Shown here in pieces: positions 46,593 to 60,780 of a stretch of 64,000 bases of DNA. The notes beneath the pieces were generated by a model. That model made no database searches and was not told where the DNA came from. It was given only the letters and a program-made list of their open reading frames with translations. Numbering within the stretch: the first letter of the stretch is position 1; every line of letters begins with the position of its first letter. A program made the translations under genes and the position numbers. Source of the DNA: Apoderus coryli (lineage: Eukaryota > Arthropoda > Insecta > Coleoptera > Attelabidae); assembly GCA_911728435.2 (NCBI GenBank), contig OU452216.1, forward strand, positions 2,356,842 through 2,420,841. Reading direction: 5' to 3'.

Positions 46593-47094
46593 TTTATATT
46601 TGGAATTAAAGCAGTTGTTAAAAAATTAGATAAGCCTTCACTGTTTATGGCAGTATTTTATAGGTTATGTATGTATGTATTATTTTCAATTGCAATGGAT
46701 GATAGAATTTGAATGCGTTTGTTTGTGAAAAGGGTAGGCATCATAGCCAAATGAAACATAATATTCATTTCCTGTGTTTGGTCGTTAGTTTCGCCTCTAT
46801 ATTGAAGGAAAAAGTTGTTGTTATCGCCATGATTTATGTAGATTTTCGCACATTTTGTAAGTAATATTGCAAATGCTGCGTATATCAGTGTCTTTTAAAT
46901 TTTGTTCTTTATATTTAACATGTGTTTTTAAAGAGTGTCATTGTATATTTATTTGGAAAAATGTAAAAGAACGTTATGTGTGACAGCTGAACTAAATTAG
47001 ATTTGTCAATTTTAAGGAATATACCAGTCGCATTTAAGGTATAATAGCTTAATAAAAATGAACGAAAAACGCAATAATTGAGAATACAGGATAT
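46593..47094. other. Intergenic stretch, nothing recognised
   Basis: A spacer between the old body-like duplication and the start of the right-hand macrosatellite block. ORFs here are short and without domains. Confidence 0.4.
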
Positions 47095-48170
47095 TAAAAA
47101 TGGCAGAACTGAATCGGTACTTACTTGCATTGATTGCAATAGGTATATTTCTGTTTCTATCACTTTGTTGTTGTTTAATATAACCTTCATTACGTATTTG
47201 AAGTAGGTAGGTAGCTATTATTAGGTATTCTACCTATGTTTGTGTTTGCAAAAGGTACGATTTCACTGTAATTAGATATTGTTGTTGTTTTGATCATAAT
47301 ATACGTAGGTAACAGCAGGAACGAATGTATTACATTGTGTAGTAGTAGCACCGTAAATATAAAAATCGTAGTCGTAGTATGGTAGGTAGTTCGTAGCCTA
47401 AAATATAAAATATTATGTAAAATACTTACTGTGCCATGTTTACGAATGTTGTTTACTTACTTCTATTTATAATGGATACCTATTATAGGTGAATATGGTT
47501 ACTTATTTAATATCGATATCCATATTTAGTTTCATTGAAAGTTTTTGTGACAAATTAACAGTAATGACACAACTGAATCGGTACCAAAAAACGTCAGGTT
47601 ACAACAATACATAACAATAACTTATGTCAGATTGATGAATGTACGAAGTCTCGGAAGATTTTTCAACATTTTTAGTTTACAATTAAAAATGTAATAAAGG
47701 GCCGTACCATACCGTAAAAGTGCACTGCCGTGTTTAGAACAGTGCCTAGTATAAATCAAAATGCTTTTGTTGTATGTGTGGATGTTACAAAAAGGTAAAT
47801 TTATTGATTTAGTAGTAGCATTTTTTGCAGTTTTGTGCTTGTTGTTTTCTTGAATTTTCTCGTAGAAAAAGTTATTCACCTCCTTCTCACACTTTAATTC
47901 CGTTTGTGCAGAGGTATATAAATGATTAAAATACATAATTTTAATGCATCCAATCCGCTTTCATATATAGCCTATACCAGTCTTAAAAAAGTAAAGTTTC
48001 GATATAAATACAGCTGGGGCCACGCCTCCGGCGTGGCGAGATGCCAACTTGCACGCAAATCATGCGTTTTTTTTCCAATTTTAGACAGAGACGGACTGTA
48101 CGGGTTTTATTAATATTAACAAGAAATCCCTTGCGGGATTTCCCAGGCGTTTTGTGGTAGTTTTTTCTAA
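47095..48170. repeat. Macrosatellite unit 6, partial body
   Basis: Begins mid-body (CTTACTTGCATTGATTGCAA, as in unit 3) and ends at the palindrome near 48128, with no A-rich tract or monomers after it. It includes a type 3 hairpin at 48019-48037 and an intact 104-codon minus-strand ORF at 47622-47936. Confidence 0.8.
47622..47936 (-). CDS. Hypothetical 104-residue ORF, unit 6 copy
   Basis: Nearly the same peptide as 15333-15647, differing by Phe for Ser five residues from the C-terminus, although the two units differ elsewhere in structure. This implies recent exchange rather than long conservation. No domain recognised. Confidence 0.2.
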   Translation of the reverse strand: MYFNHLYTSAQTELKCEKEVNNFFYEKIQENNKHKTAKNATTKSINLPFCNIHTYNKSILIYTRHCSKHGSALLRYGTALYYIFNCKLKMLKNLPRLRTFINLT

Positions 48171-48850
48171 CGTAAATAGCGGCAGACGTTATTTTTTAGG
48201 ATACCATATCTCTCTATTATGGTTCGTTGGTTTGTCATAATTCGGTAGTATTTTTTTCTAACGTTGGTGTCAGTTATTTTAGTTTAGTTGACACTTCTAG
48301 TTCACGTTATAATTTGGTTTTGGTAAGATGTTTTTTCTAACAACAGACAAATTGCTTGTGTCAAATAGTTTATTATTATTTTCTTTGTTTACATTAATAG
48401 TCTAAAAGCTTCCATATAGTTGTAGTAAATTTAGAAGTTGTCATTGTGTATTTGAAGTAATATTACTGAAAAAGTGATAATAACCTAAAGTGCCAGTGTC
48501 ATGAGAGCCGTCAGATGGATGGGCAATAGTTGATATCTGCCTCTGCGTCGCACACAAAATGAATTGTTGTAGATGTAATTAAATGAATTAATAAAATAGT
48601 GTGGCTGCATTAAATCCCCTTGAAAAGTACCCGTTGGGGTGCAGCAAAAAACAAATTTTCCATATAGACAGACCTGCGGCTGCACCTTCGGTGCAGCTTT
48701 AAGTTAAGTCACATAGATAGCGGTCATTTTTTTGCAGATTTTCGACGACAAAGACAGCACTATCAGAAATTATAAGGATTAACAAGAAATCCCTGCGGGA
48801 TTTCCCAGTCGTTGTGTGGTAGTTTTATCTATAAAAAAAGTCATTGAGGG
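48171..48850. repeat. Diverged body fragment with type 4 hairpin
   Basis: The left part (48171-48310) parallels 10944-11080. The right part is an old relative of the body's hairpin region, recognisable on the minus strand by TACTTTTCAAG...GATT and by the palindrome at about 48788-48806. The 66-codon ORF at 48485-48685 is in this diverged segment and is not conserved elsewhere. Confidence 0.65.
48679..48697. other. GC-rich hairpin, type 4 (GCTGCACC stem)
   Basis: A perfect 8-bp stem GCTGCACC/GGTGCAGC with a TTC loop. Compared with types 1-3, the middle five bases of each arm differ but pairing is complete. It lies in the most diverged body copy of the window. Confidence 0.85.
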
Positions 48851-50285
48851 TGGCAAAAAAAATGAAAAAAAAAATCAAAAAAAAAAAAAATTTCAAGGAA
48901 AAAAATGTTTCTATTATTAAAAAAAAATTAAAAAAAAAATTTTAAAAAAAAAAATTTCAAAAAAAAAAATTTCAAAAAAAAAAATTAAAAAAAAAAAATT
49001 AAAAAAAAAAATAATTCAAAAATTAATTAAAAAAAAGTATTGCCAGAGCTGAAAATCTGAAAATGTTTCTATCTATTATTGAAAATAAATAGAAACATTT
49101 TTGAGTTACCCCGTAGAAAACCTCTAGGAGCATATAGTTTAACTTTCAAAGAAATATTGAATTGAAACCCAAAGAAATCAAAAAATTATTCCAAATATTA
49201 CTATTTCGCCTTAACAAAATAAAGAAATACATTTTTGATTCACCCTGTATATAAATTTGAGCTTATAGTTTAACTTTCAAAGAAATCTTGATTTGAAATC
49301 TAAAGAAATCAAAAAGTTATTCAAAACAATACTATTTCACCTTAACAAAATAAAGAAATACATTTTTGATTCACCCTGTATATAAATTTGAGCTTATAGT
49401 TTAACTTTCAAAAAATCTTGATTTGAAATCTAAAGAAATCAAAAAGTTATTCAAAATATTTCACCTTAACAAAATAAAGAAATACATTTTTGATTCACCC
49501 TGTATATAAATTTGAGCTTATAGTTTAACTTTCAAAAAATCTTGATTTGAAATCTAAAGAAATCAAAAAGTTATTCAAAATATTTCACCTTAACAAAATA
49601 AAGAAATACATTTTTGATTCACCCTGTATATAAATTTGAGCTTATAGTTTAACTTTAAAAAAAATCTTGATTTGAAATCTAAAGAAATCAAAAAGTTATT
49701 CAAAACAATACTATTTCACCTTAACAAAATAAAGAAATACATTTTTGATTCACCCTGTATATAAATTTGAGCTTATAGTTTAACTTTCAAAAAATCTTGA
49801 TTTGAAATCTAAAGAAATCAAAAAGTTATTCAAAATATTTCACCTTAACAAAATAAAGAAATACATTTTTGATTCACCCTGTATATAAATTTGAGCTTAT
49901 AGTTTAACTTTCAAAAAATCTTGATTTGAAATCTAAAGAAATCAAAAAGTTATTCAAAACAATACTATTTCACCTTAACAAAATAAAGAAATACATTTTT
50001 GATTCACCCTGTATATAAATTTGAGCTTATAGTTTAACTTTCAAAAAATCTTGATTTGAAATCTAAAGAAATCAAAAAGTTATTCAAAACAATACTATTT
50101 CAGCTTAACAAAATAAAGAAATACATTTTTGATTCACCCTGTATATAAATTTGAGCTTATAGTTTAACTTTAAAAAAAATCTTGATTTGAAATCTAAAGA
50201 AATCAAAAAGTTATTCAAAACAATACTATTTCACCTTAACAAAATAAAGAAATACATTTTTGATTCACCCTGTATATAAATTTAA
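48851..50285. repeat. A-rich tract and satellite array T6
   Basis: A-rich tract to 49035, stem-loop leader 49036-49130, then about nine monomers of mixed 124/130-bp length. Its order of variants matches array T7 (52905-54060) throughout, so the two arrays were copied as a block. Confidence 0.9.
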
Positions 50286-50462
50286 AGTGTTCGTTAAAAA
50301 TTTCTAAAGATTTAAAAGTTTTTCGATTGCAATCTACTTTAGACAAAATTGAAGAGCATCGAAAAGTGTCTTATTCCATAGAAGAGGTTATGCAACCGTA
50401 AATACCATAATGATGTGTTGGAGGTTGCATAAGCATAAGATATTAAATAAAGGTCATTGATT

Positions 50463-53400
50463 GAAATGAGATTTAAAGATTAATACTTGTTCAATGCAAT
50501 TTACGTTAGTCTTTTTATAGGATTGTTATTAAAAATATACGAAATTGCATGTCCTATATGCTTTTCTAAGAATATAGTCATGAAAATGGCTTTCAAAATA
50601 AATCGACAAATTCCAATATAGTTGCACCTCTAGTTTCACGTCATAATTTGGCAGAATTTTTTTCTGACGTTAGTGTCACTTATTTTTGTTTGGTTGACAT
50701 TTCTAGGTCACGTCATAATTTGGTTTTATTTGTGTACATTAATTGCCTAACAGTTTTCAATTCCTATCAACATGTTGTTAAATTGTATTGTTATAAAATG
50801 GTTATTAAAAGTATTTGTAGTAAATTTAGAATATGCCATTGTATATTTGAAGTAATTTTAGTGAGAAATTGTTAATACCTAACCCAAACTGACACTATCA
50901 ACAAAATAGGCGTTCAAAATGTGGACATACAGCCGTTTGTTAAAATTATGTGGACTATAAAGTGACCAACGAAGCTCTGCTCAGGCGACATAAACAAAAT
51001 CATGATTTGGTGTTTAAAAATTATGAAATTTCGTTCGGTTTATTATAATATTTTCAGTGTGTGTAGGTTATACCTATTAATATACCAATGTTTTTAAAAT
51101 GTGTGTGATGATGTCGCGCGTAGTCCAAATTTAGTTTATTTATATAGTTAAATTATCTATGCACCTAACACAAAACTGTGTTGTATTTGTAGTTTAAGAA
51201 ATTTTAATTATTGTGTATTTTGAAATAAAAACATTCAGCAAGTAAGTGTAGTTATAGGTACGTGATTTTCTAGGTATAAGATAAATAAGTAGCAGTTTAA
51301 TTTTACTATAGGTAGTTTTTTATTCCTTACTTCTATTTATAATGGATACCTATTAATACTTATTTAATATCGCTACAAAATCACATATCTATATTTAGTT
51401 TCATTGAAAGTTTTTAGTATACCTACTACTTGGAATTAACAAAAACAGTAATGACAGAACTGAATCGGTACTTACTTGCATAGGTATATTTCTGTTTCTA
51501 TCACTTTGTTGTTTAATATAACCTTCATTACGTATTTGAAGTAGGTAGTTACATTTATTAGGTATTCTACCTATGTCTGTGTTTGCAAAAGGTACGATTT
51601 CACTGTAATTAGATGTTGTTGTTTTGATCATAATATAGGTAGGTAATAGCAACAACGAATGTATTACATTGTGTAGTAGTAGCACCGTAGATATAAAAAT
51701 CGTAGTCGTAGTATATTTTCGATGGTAGTAGGTACCTAGTTAGTAGCCTAAAATAAAGAATTTATGTACAATACTTACTGTGCAATGTTTACTCATAATT
51801 TGTGTTCATTGTTGTTATTCTCTGCGAAAGTTTATGAGTGGCAGTTTAATTTTACTATAGGTAGTTTTTTATTCCTTCTATTTATATGGATACTTATTAT
51901 AGGTGTATATGGCTTCTTATTATAATCACATATCTATATTTAGTTTCATTGAAAGTTTTTGTAACAAAAACAGTAATGACAGAACTCAAAAACAGTAATG
52001 ACAGAACTGAATCGGTACCAGAAGACGTCAGGTTACAACAATACATAACAATAACTTATGTCAGATTGATGAATGTACGAAGTCTCGGAAGATTTTTCAA
52101 CATTTTTAGTTTACAATTAAAAATGTACTAAAGGGCCGTACCATACCGTAAAAGTGCACTCCCGTGTTTAGAACAGTGCCTAGTATAAATCAAAAGGCTT
52201 TTATTGTATGTGGGGATGTTGCAAAAAGGTAAATTTATTGATTTAGTAGTAGCATTTTTTACAGTTTTGTGCTTGTTGTTTTCTTGAATTTTCTCGTAGA
52301 AAAAGTTATTCACCTCCTTCTCACACTTTAATTCCGTTTGTGCAGAGGTATATAAATGATTAAAATACATAATTTTAATGCATCCAATCCGCTTTCATAT
52401 ATAGCCTATTCCAGTCTTAAAAAACTAAAGTTTCGATATAAATACAGCTGGGGCCACGCCTCCGGCGTGGCGAGATGCCAACTTGCACGCAAATCATGCG
52501 TTTTTTTTCCAATTTTAGAAAGAAACGCGAACATCACCCGTTATTAATATTAAACAAGAAATCCCTGCGGGATTTCCCAGTCGTTGTGTGGTAGTTTTAT
52601 CTATAAAAAAAGTCATTGAGGGTGGCAAAAAAAATGAAAAAAAAAATCAAAAAAAAAAAAAATTTCAAGGAAAAAAATGTTTCTATTATTAAAAAAAAAT
52701 TAAAAAAAAAATTTTAAAAAAAAAAATTTCAAAAAAAAAAATTTCAAAAAAAAAAATTAAAAAAAAAAAATTAAAAAAAAAAATAATTCAAAAATTAATT
52801 AAAAAAAAGTATTGCCAGAGCTGAAAATCTGAAAATGTTTCTATCTATTATTGAAAATAAATAGAAACATTTTTGAGTTACCCCGTAGAAAACCTCTAGG
52901 AGCATATAGTTTAACTTTCAAAGAAATATTGAATTGAAACCCAAAGAAATCAAAAAATTATTCCAAATATTACTATTTCGCCTTAACAAAATAAAGAAAT
53001 ACATTTTTGATTCACCCTGTATATAAATTTGAGCTTATAGTTTAACTTTCAAAGAAATCTTGATTTGAAATCTAAAGAAATCAAAAAGTTATTCAAAACA
53101 ATACTATTTCACCTTAACAAAATAAAGAAATACATTTTTGATTCACCCTGTATATAAATTTGAGCTTATAGTTTAACTTTCAAAAAATCTTGATTTGAAA
53201 TCTAAAGAAATCAAAAAGTTATTCAAAATATTTCACCTTAACAAAATAAAGAAATACATTTTTGATTCACCCTGTATATAAATTTGAGCTTATAGTTTAA
53301 CTTTCAAAAAATCTTGATTTGAAATCTAAAGAAATCAAAAAGTTATTCAAAATATTTCACCTTAACAAAATAAAGAAATACATTTTTGATTCACCCTGTA

Positions 53401-54234
53401 TATAAATTTGAGCTTATAGTTTAACTTTAAAAAAAATCTTGATTTGAAATCTAAAGAAATCAAAAAGTTATTCAAAACAATACTATTTCACCTTAACAAA
53501 ATAAAGAAATACATTTTTGATTCACCCTGTATATAAATTTGAGCTTATAGTTTAACTTTCAAAAAATCTTGATTTGAAATCTAAAGAAATCAAAAAGTTA
53601 TTCAAAATATTTCACCTTAACAAAATAAAGAAATACATTTTTGATTCACCCTGTATATAAATTTGAGCTTATAGTTTAACTTTCAAAAAATCTTGATTTG
53701 AAATCTAAAGAAATCAAAAAGTTATTCAAAACAATACTATTTCACCTTAACAAAATAAAGAAATACATTTTTGATTCACCCTGTATATAAATTTGAGCTT
53801 ATAGTTTAACTTTCAAAAAATCTTGATTTGAAATCTAAAGAAATCAAAAAGTTATTCAAAACAATACTATTTCAGCTTAACAAAATAAAGAAATACATTT
53901 TTGATTCACCCTGTATATAAATTTGAGCTTATAGTTTAACTTTAAAAAAAATCTTGATTTGAAATCTAAAGAAATCAAAAAGTTATTCAAAACAATACTA
54001 TTTCACCTTAACAAAATAAAGAAATACATTTTTGATTCACCCTGTATATAAATTTAAAGTGTTCGTTAAAAATTTCTAAAGATTTAAAAGTTTTTCGATT
54101 GCAATCTACTTTAGACAAAATTGAAGAGCATCGAAAAGTGTCTTATTCCATAGAAGAGGTTATGCAACCGTAAATACCATAATGATGTGTTGGAGGTTGC
54201 ATAAGCATAAGATATTAAATAAAGGTCATTGATT
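50463..54234. repeat. Macrosatellite unit 8, complete
   Basis: A full unit of 3772 bp: body, type 3 hairpin (52453-52471), palindrome, A-rich tract, array T7 and tail. The next unit begins at 54235 with the same first base, a direct head-to-tail junction. It is almost identical to the body of the following unit. Confidence 0.92.
51886..52131 (+). CDS. Hypothetical 81-residue protein, unit 8 copy
   Basis: The same ORF as 5913-6155 with one extra C-terminal residue, because TAA became TAC followed by TAA. That same substitution creates the early stop in the overlapping minus-strand ORF. The identical copy at 55658-55903 is in the next unit. Confidence 0.2.
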   Translation: MDTYYRCIWLLIIITYLYLVSLKVFVTKTVMTELKNSNDRTESVPEDVRLQQYITITYVRLMNVRSLGRFFNIFSLQLKMY

Positions 54235-57200
54235 GAAATGAGATTTAAAGATTAATACTTGTTCAATGCAATTTACGTTAGTCTTTTTATAGGATTGTTA
54301 TTAAAAATATACGAAATTGCATGTCCTATATGCTTTTCTAAGAATATAGTCATGAAAATGGCTTTCAAAATAAATCGACAAATTCCAATATAGTTGCACC
54401 TCTAGTTTCACGTCATAATTTGGCAGAATTTTTTTCTGACGTTAGTGTCACTTATTTTTGTTTGGTTGACATTTCTAGGTCACGTCATAATTTGGTTTTA
54501 TTTGTGTACATTAATTGCCTAACAGTTTTCAATTCCTATCAACATGTTGTTAAATTGTATTGTTATAAAATGGTTATTAAAAGTATTTGTAGTAAATTTA
54601 GAATATGCCATTGTATATTTGAAGTAATTTTAGTGAGAAATTGTTAATACCTAACCCAAACTGACACTATCAACAAAATAGGCGTTCAAAATGTGGACAT
54701 ACAGCCGTTTGTTAAAATTATGTGGACTATAAAGTGACCAACGAAGCTCTGCTCAGGCGACATAAACAAAATCATGATTTGGTGTTTAAAAATTATGAAA
54801 TTTCGTTCGGTTTATTATAATATTTTCAGTGTGTGTAGGTTATACCTATTAATATACCAATGTTTTTAAAATGTGTGTGATGATGTCGCGCGTAGTCCAA
54901 ATTTAGTTTATTTATATAGTTAAATTATCTATGCACCTAACACAAAACTGTGTTGTATTTGTAGTTTAAGAAATTTTAATTATTGTGTATTTTGAAATAA
55001 AAACATTCAGCAAGTAAGTGTAGTTATAGGTACGTGATTTTCTAGGTATAAGATAAATAAGTAGCAGTTTAATTTTACTATAGGTAGTTTTTTATTCCTT
55101 ACTTCTATTTATAATGGATACCTATTAATACTTATTTAATATCGCTACAAAATCACATATCTATATTTAGTTTCATTGAAAGTTTTTAGTATACCTACTA
55201 CTTGGAATTAACAAAAACAGTAATGACAGAACTGAATCGGTACTTACTTGCATAGGTATATTTCTGTTTCTATCACTTTGTTGTTTAATATAACCTTCAT
55301 TACGTATTTGAAGTAGGTAGTTACATTTATTAGGTATTCTACCTATGTCTGTGTTTGCAAAAGGTACGATTTCACTGTAATTAGATGTTGTTGTTTTGAT
55401 CATAATATAGGTAGGTAATAGCAACAACGAATGTATTACATTGTGTAGTAGTAGCACCGTAGATATAAAAATCGTAGTCGTAGTATATTTTCGATGGTAG
55501 TAGGTACCTAGTTAGTAGCCTAAAATAAAGAATTTATGTACAATACTTACTGTGCAATGTTTACTCATAATTTGTGTTCATTGTTGTTATTCTCTGCGAA
55601 AGTTTATGAGTGGCAGTTTAATTTTACTATAGGTAGTTTTTTATTCCTTCTATTTATATGGATACTTATTATAGGTGTATATGGCTTCTTATTATAATCA
55701 CATATCTATATTTAGTTTCATTGAAAGTTTTTGTAACAAAAACAGTAATGACAGAACTCAAAAACAGTAATGACAGAACTGAATCGGTACCAGAAGACGT
55801 CAGGTTACAACAATACATAACAATAACTTATGTCAGATTGATGAATGTACGAAGTCTCGGAAGATTTTTCAACATTTTTAGTTTACAATTAAAAATGTAC
55901 TAAAGGGCCGTACCATACCGTAAAAGTGCACTCCCGTGTTTAGAACAGTGCCTAGTATAAATCAAAAGGCTTTTATTGTATGTGGGGATGTTGCAAAAAG
56001 GTAAATTTATTGATTTAGTAGTAGCATTTTTTACAGTTTTGTGCTTGTTGTTTTCTTGAATTTTCTCGTAGAAAAAGTTATTCACCTCCTTCTCACACTT
56101 TAATTCCGTTTGTGCAGAGGTATATAAATGATTAAAATACATAATTTTAATGCATCCAATCCGCTTTCATATATAGCCTATTCCAGTCTTAAAAAACTAA
56201 AGTTTCGATATAAATACAGCTGGGGCCACGCCTCCGGCGTGGCGAGATGCCAACTTGCACGCAAATCATGCGTTTTTTTTCCAATTTTAGAAAGAAACGC
56301 GAACATCACCCGTTATTAATATTAAACAAGAAATCCCTTCGGGATTTCCCAGTCGTTGTGTGGTAGTTTTATCTATAAAAAAAGTCATTGAGGGTGGCAA
56401 AAAAAAATCAAAAAAAAAATAAAAAAAAAAAAATTTCAAGGAAAAAAATGTTTCTATTATTAAAAAAAAATTAAAAAAAAAAAATTAAAAAAAAAAAAAT
56501 TAAAAAAAAAAAATTTCAAAAAAAAATAATTCAAAAATTAATTAAAAAAAAGTATTGCCAGAGCTGAAAATCTGAAAATGTTTCTATCTATTATTGAAAA
56601 TAAATAGAAACATTTTTGAGTTACCCCGTAGAAAACCTCTAGGAGCATATAGTTTAACTTTCAAAGAAATCTTGAATTGAAACCCAAAGAAATCAAAAAA
56701 TTATTCAAAATATTACTATTTCACCTTAACAAAATAAAGAAATACATTTTTGATTCACCCTGTATATAAATTTGAGCTTATAGTTTAACTTTCAAAGAAA
56801 TCTTGATTTGAAATCTAAAGAAATCAAAAAGTTATTCAAAACAATACTATTTCACCTTAACAAAATAAAGAAATACATTTTTGATTCACCCTGTATATAA
56901 ATTTGAGCTTATAGTTTAACTTTCAAAAAATCTTGATTTGAAATCTAAAGAAATCAAAAAGTTATTCAAAATATTTCACCTTAACAAAATAAAGAAATAC
57001 ATTTTTGATTCACCCTGTATATAAATTTGAGCTTATAGTTTAACTTTCAAAAAATCTTGATTTGAAATCTAAAGAAATCAAAAAGTTATTCAAAATATTT
57101 CACCTTAACAAAATAAAGAAATACATTTTTGATTCACCCTGTATATAAATTTGAGCTTATAGTTTAACTTTCAAAGAAATCTTGATTTGAAATCTAAAGA

Positions 57201-58622
57201 AATCAAAAAGTTATTCAAAACAATCCTATTTCACCTTAACAAAATAAAGAAATACATTTTTGATTCACCCTGTATATAAATTTGAGCTTATAGTTTAACT
57301 TTCAAAAAATCTTGATTTGAAATCTAAAGAAATCAAAAAGTTATTCAAAATATTTCACCTTAACAAAATAAAGAAATACATTTTTGATTCACCCTGTATA
57401 TAAATTTGAGCTTATAGTTTAACTTTCAAAGAAATCTTGATTTGAAATCTAAAGAAATCAAAAAGTTATTCAAAACAATACTATTTCACCTTAACAAAAT
57501 AAAGAAATACATTTTTGATTCACCCTGTATATAAATTTGAGCTTATAGTTTAACTTTCAAAAAATCTTGATTTGAAATCTAAAGAAATCAAAAAGTTATT
57601 CAAAATATTTCACCTTAACAAAATAAAGAAATACATTTTTGATTCACCCTGTATATAAATTTGAGCTTATAGTTTAACTTTCAAAGAAATCTTGATTTGA
57701 AATCTAAAGAAATCAAAAAGTTATTCAAAACAATACTATTTCACCTTAACAAAATAAAGAAATACATTTTTGATTCACCCTGTATATAAATTTGAGCTTA
57801 TAGTTTAACTTTCAAAAAATCTTGATTTGAAATCTAAAGAAATCAAAAAGTTATTCAAAATATTTCACCTTAACAAAATAAAGAAATACATTTTTGATTC
57901 ACCCTGTATATAAATTTGAGCTTATAGTTTAACTTTCAAAGAAATCTTGATTTGAAATCTAAAGAAATCAAAAAGTTATTCAAAACAATACTATTTCACC
58001 TTAACAAAATAAAGAAATACATTTTTGATTCACCCTGTATATAAATTTGAGCTTATAGTTTAACTTTTAAAAAAATCTTGATTTGAAATCTAAAGAAATC
58101 AAAAAGTTATTCAAAACAATACTATTTCACCTTAACAAAATAAAGAAATACATTTTTGATTCACCCTGTATATAAATTTGAGCTTATAGTTTAACTTTAA
58201 AAAAAAATCTTGATTTGAAATCTAAAGAAATCAAAAAGTTATTCAAAACAATACTATTTCACCTTAACAAAATAAAGAAATACATTTTTGATTCACCCTG
58301 TATATAAATTTGAGCTTATAGTTTAACTTTAAAAAAAAATCTTGATTTGAAATCTAAAGAAATCAAAAAGTTATTCAAAACAATACTATTTCACCTTAAC
58401 AAAATAAAGAAATACATTTTTGATTCACCCTGTATATAAATTTAAAGTGTACGTTAAAACATTCTAAAGTTTTAAAAGTTTTTCGATTGCAATCTACTTT
58501 AGACAAAATTGAAGAGCATCGAAAAGTGTCTTATTCCATAGAAGAGGTTATGCAACCGTAAATACCATAATGATGTGTTGGAGGTTGCATAAGCATAAGC
58601 TATTAAATAAAGGTCATTGATT
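54235..58622. repeat. Macrosatellite unit 9, complete
   Basis: 4388 bp: the same body as unit 8, longer only because array T8 (56650-58440) has about five more monomers. Within T8, long forms with CAAAGAAATC and short forms with CAAAAAATC alternate regularly from 57165 to 58030, a dimeric higher-order repeat of about 254 bp. Confidence 0.92.
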
Positions 58623-60780
58623 AAAATGAGATTTAAAGATTAATACTTGTTCAATGCAATTTACGTTAGTCTTTTTATAGGATTGTTATTAAAAATATAC
58701 GAAATTGCATGTCCTATATGCTTTTCTAAGAATATAGTCATGAAAATGGCTTTCAAAATAAATCGACAAATTCCAATATAGTTGCACCTCTAGTTTCACG
58801 TCATAATTTGGCAGAATTTTTTTCTGACGTTAGTGTCACTTATTTTTGTTTGGTTGACACTTCTAGGTCACGTCATAATTTGGTTTTATTTGTGTACATT
58901 AATAGCCTAACAGTTTTCAATTCCTATCAACATGTTAAATTGTATTGTTATAAAATGGTTATTAAAAGTATTTGTAGTAAATTTAGAATATGCCATTGTA
59001 TATTTGAAGTAATTTTAGTGAGAAATTGTTAATACCTAACCCAAACTGACACTATCAACAAAATAGGCGTTCAAAATGTGGACATACAGCCGTTTGTTAA
59101 AATTATGTGGACTATAAAGTGACCAACGAAGCTCTGCTCAGGCGACATAAACAAAATCATGATTTGGTGTTTAAAAATTATGAAATTTCGTTCGGTTTAT
59201 TATAATATTTTCAGTGTGTGTAGGTTATACCTATTAATATACCAATGTTTTTAAAATGTGTGTGATGATGTCGCGCGTAGTCCAAATTTAGTTTATTTAT
59301 ATAGTTAAATTATCTATGCACCTAACACAAAACTGTGTTGTATTTGTAGTTTAAGAAATTTTAATTATTGTGTATTTTGAAATAAAAACATTCAGCAAGT
59401 AAGTGTAGTTATAGGTACGTGATTTTCTAGGTATAAGATAAATAAGTAGCAGTTTAATTTTACTATAGGTAGTTTTTTATTCCTTACTTCTATTTATAAT
59501 GGATACCTATTAATACTTATTTAATATCGCTACAAAATCACATATCTATATTTAGTTTCATTGAAAGTTTTTAGTATACCTACTACTTGGAATTAACAAA
59601 AACAGTAATGACAGAACTGAATCGGTACTTACTTGCATAGGTATATTTCTGTTTCTATCACTTTGTTGTTTAATATAACCTTCATTACGTATTTGAAGTA
59701 GGTAGTTACATTTATTAGGTATTCTACCTATGTCTGTGTTTGCAAAAGGTACGATTTCACTGTAATTAGATGTTGTTGTTTTGATCATAATATAGGTAGG
59801 TAATAGCAACAACGAATGTATTACATTGTGTAGTAGTAGCACCGTAGATATAAAAATCGTAGTCGTAGTATATTTTCGATGGTAGTAGGTACCTAGTTAG
59901 TAGCCTAAAATAAAGAATTTATGTACAATACTTACTGTGCAATGTTTACTCATAATTTGTGTTCATTGTTGTTATTCTCTGCGAAAGTTTATGAGTGGCA
60001 GTTTAATTTTACTATAGGTAGTTTTTTATTCCTTCTATTTATATGGATACTTATTATAGGTGTATATGGCTTCTTATTATAATCACATATCTATATTTAG
60101 TTTCATTGAAAGTTTTTGTAACAAAAACAGTAATGACAGAACTCAAAAACAGTAATGACAGAACTGAATCGGTACCAGAAGACGTCAGGTTACAACAATA
60201 CATAACAATAACTTATGTCAGATTGATGAATGTACGAAGTCTCGGAAGATTTTTCAACATTTTTAGTTTACAATTAAAAATGTAATAAAGGGCCGTACCA
60301 TACCGTAAAAGTGCACTCCCCTGTTTAGAACAGTGCCTAGAATAAATCAAAAGGCTTTTATTGTATGTGGGGATGCTGCAAAAAGGTAAATTTATTGATT
60401 TAGTAGTAGCATTTTTTGCAGTTTTGTGTTGTTCTTTTCTTGAATTTTCTCGTAGAAAAAGTTATTCACCTCCTTCTCACACTTTAATTCTGTTTGTGCA
60501 GAGGTATATAAATGATTAAAATACATAATTTTAATGCACCCAATCCGCTTTGATATATAGCCTATTCTATTGTGCAAAAAATAAAGTTTCTATATCAATA
60601 AAGCGGGGGCCACGCCTTCGGCGTGGCTAGATGCCAAATCCGCCACACTTTTGGTCTTTTTTTCCCAATTTTAGACAGAGACGGACTGTACGGGTTTTAT
60701 TAATATTAACAAGAAATCCCTGCGGGATTTCCCAGTCGTTGTGTGGTAGTTTTATCTATAAAAAAAGTCATTGAGGGTGG
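58623..60780. repeat. Macrosatellite body, unit 10
   Basis: Like unit 2 rather than units 8-9 in several diagnostic sites: ACATGTTAAATTG lacking TTG, CACCCAATCCGCTTT, and a type 1 hairpin at 60609-60627. It carries the 80-codon plus-strand ORF (60043-60285); the minus-strand ORF is frameshifted. Confidence 0.88.
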
